A stretch of 30,772 nt of DNA from Dicyema japonicum (Eukaryota; Dicyemida; Rhombozoa; Dicyemidae). Below are positions 30,041 through 30,772 of this stretch, piece after piece. The stretch covers positions 1,203,911-1,234,682 of the forward strand of contig RDEW01000011.1 of assembly GCA_011109175.1 (NCBI GenBank), written 5' to 3'. Every line of letters begins with the position of its first letter. Positions within the stretch are counted from its first letter, which is position 1. The notes beneath the pieces were generated by a model that was given only the letters and a program-made list of their open reading frames with translations, did not search any database and had not been told where the DNA came from. Made by a program: the position numbers and the translations under genes.

Positions 30041-30772
30041 AGGTGCCCCCTGGGCGTTTCCAAATCCTTTTGAATTAGTAGACCACATGACGCCACGCCA
30101 AATTTAAACTTGTATTAATGAAAAAATGAACACGTGGTCAGAGACCGACAACCTTGACTCCGTCGTTAATAATAGTTAATTAATGAAATCGTTTTTTAAC
30201 TAAATATATTAATTGATAGATTAAAATTAGTGAAGGTTCAAGGATAGGAAACCATCTAAATGTAACCAGTGGGCCATTTGACATAATATGATGTCTTTTT
30301 GTGAGGTTCCTAAGTTTAATGATCCTTTTCGTGGCTCCATTAATATTCAATTGATAATTAATAGTGGCTCTGGGTTCGACTTAATATCCTCACATATGTC
30401 TTCCTTGTTGCTCCATGTTATTCGTAGGATATGAAATGGGCTTTTTTTAAATACCATTTTATTCAAGACCACTTTTAAACTCAGAACTAAGTGATCCCAC
30501 ACGTTCCACAATGCCCTTAGCACGTCACAGTGATTCTCTCTTGAGTCCATACAAGCAGGTACTGGACGGTCTGTTTATATGTAGAATATAGGACTGGATA
30601 GATTCTAGTCTCTAATATCAAGAGAGACTTTTTCAGGAGGTGATTTCAGAATTTTCTGGCATTTGCTAAATAAAATATCAGCTAAAAGCTAGTTTTATGT
30701 CAAAAGTGAATACATGGATGACATAAGGAAGAAGTGGAAAAGAGCTTTTTAGTCGCTCCTATGTACACAAAA
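30041..30772. other. Right edge of the window, no gene recognised
   Basis: A minus open frame at 30550-30347 (67 codons) has no known motif. It may be upstream (ORF1-like) sequence of the LINE to its left, but that is a guess. Confidence 0.35.

Noticed and set aside
1-30772. CRISPR array, operon, or bacterial origin
   Set aside because: No regularly spaced short repeats and no ribosome-binding-site pattern; spliceosomal introns and LINEs show a eukaryote.

Overview
ORGANISM. This is eukaryotic, metazoan DNA, most probably from a dicyemid mesozoan (Dicyema-like). It carries animal gene families: a STAT with SH2 domain and C-terminal tyrosine, an RGK-like GTPase, a CIB-type EF-hand protein, AP-2 mu, a DHHC palmitoyltransferase and mitochondrial ribosomal protein mS23. 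These genes are cut by extraordinarily small GT-AG introns. I could place 31 introns by restoring the reading frame and the expected domain. Thirty are 20-27 nt (13 of exactly 22 nt) and one is 169 nt. Among animals, introns of this size are known from dicyemids; the assignment is inference. Stop codons are TAA, TAG and TGA in the normal sense.

LAYOUT. 1-3165: degenerate LINE on + (endonuclease, reverse transcriptase, 2A-like motif at its left edge). 4318-4768 (-): mS23. 5060-5760: relic of a Penelope-like reverse transcriptase. 7225-8760 (+) and 8780-9215 (-): two colliding LINE relics. 9348-10926 (+): AP-2 mu. 12527-13144 (+): RGK-like GTPase. 13131-14985: three reverse-transcriptase relics. 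15047-15889 (+): unrecognised coding region broken by a tandem duplication. 16458-17119 (+): CIB protein. 17821-18078: coding-like frame with one internal TGA. 18747-19560: two LINE C-terminal relics in opposite orientation. 20100-20252 (-): tRNA-derived SINE-like relic. 20347-20592 (-): small membrane ORF. 21081-21930 (-) DHHC enzyme and 22323-24557 (+) STAT lie head to head across a 392-bp AT-rich gap. 26741-26999 (-) and 27480-30000 (-): further LINE endonuclease and reverse-transcriptase relics, the latter of the same family as the one at the left edge.

ASSEMBLY. There are ten single-N positions. Each sits between two nearly identical copies of 50-290 bp, so these duplications are probably unmerged overlapping contig ends or haplotypes rather than biology. 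Six further tandem copies (periods 100-168 bp) have no N and may have the same origin.

FUNCTION. The host genes are unrelated housekeeping and signalling genes: endocytic cargo selection (AP-2 mu), mitochondrial translation (mS23), palmitoylation (DHHC), calcium sensing (CIB), and signal transduction (RGK-like, STAT). There is no operon logic; the only suggestive arrangement is the divergent DHHC/STAT pair. The most striking feature is the tiny-intron architecture, which breaks real genes into short open frames so that simple ORF calling misses most of them.
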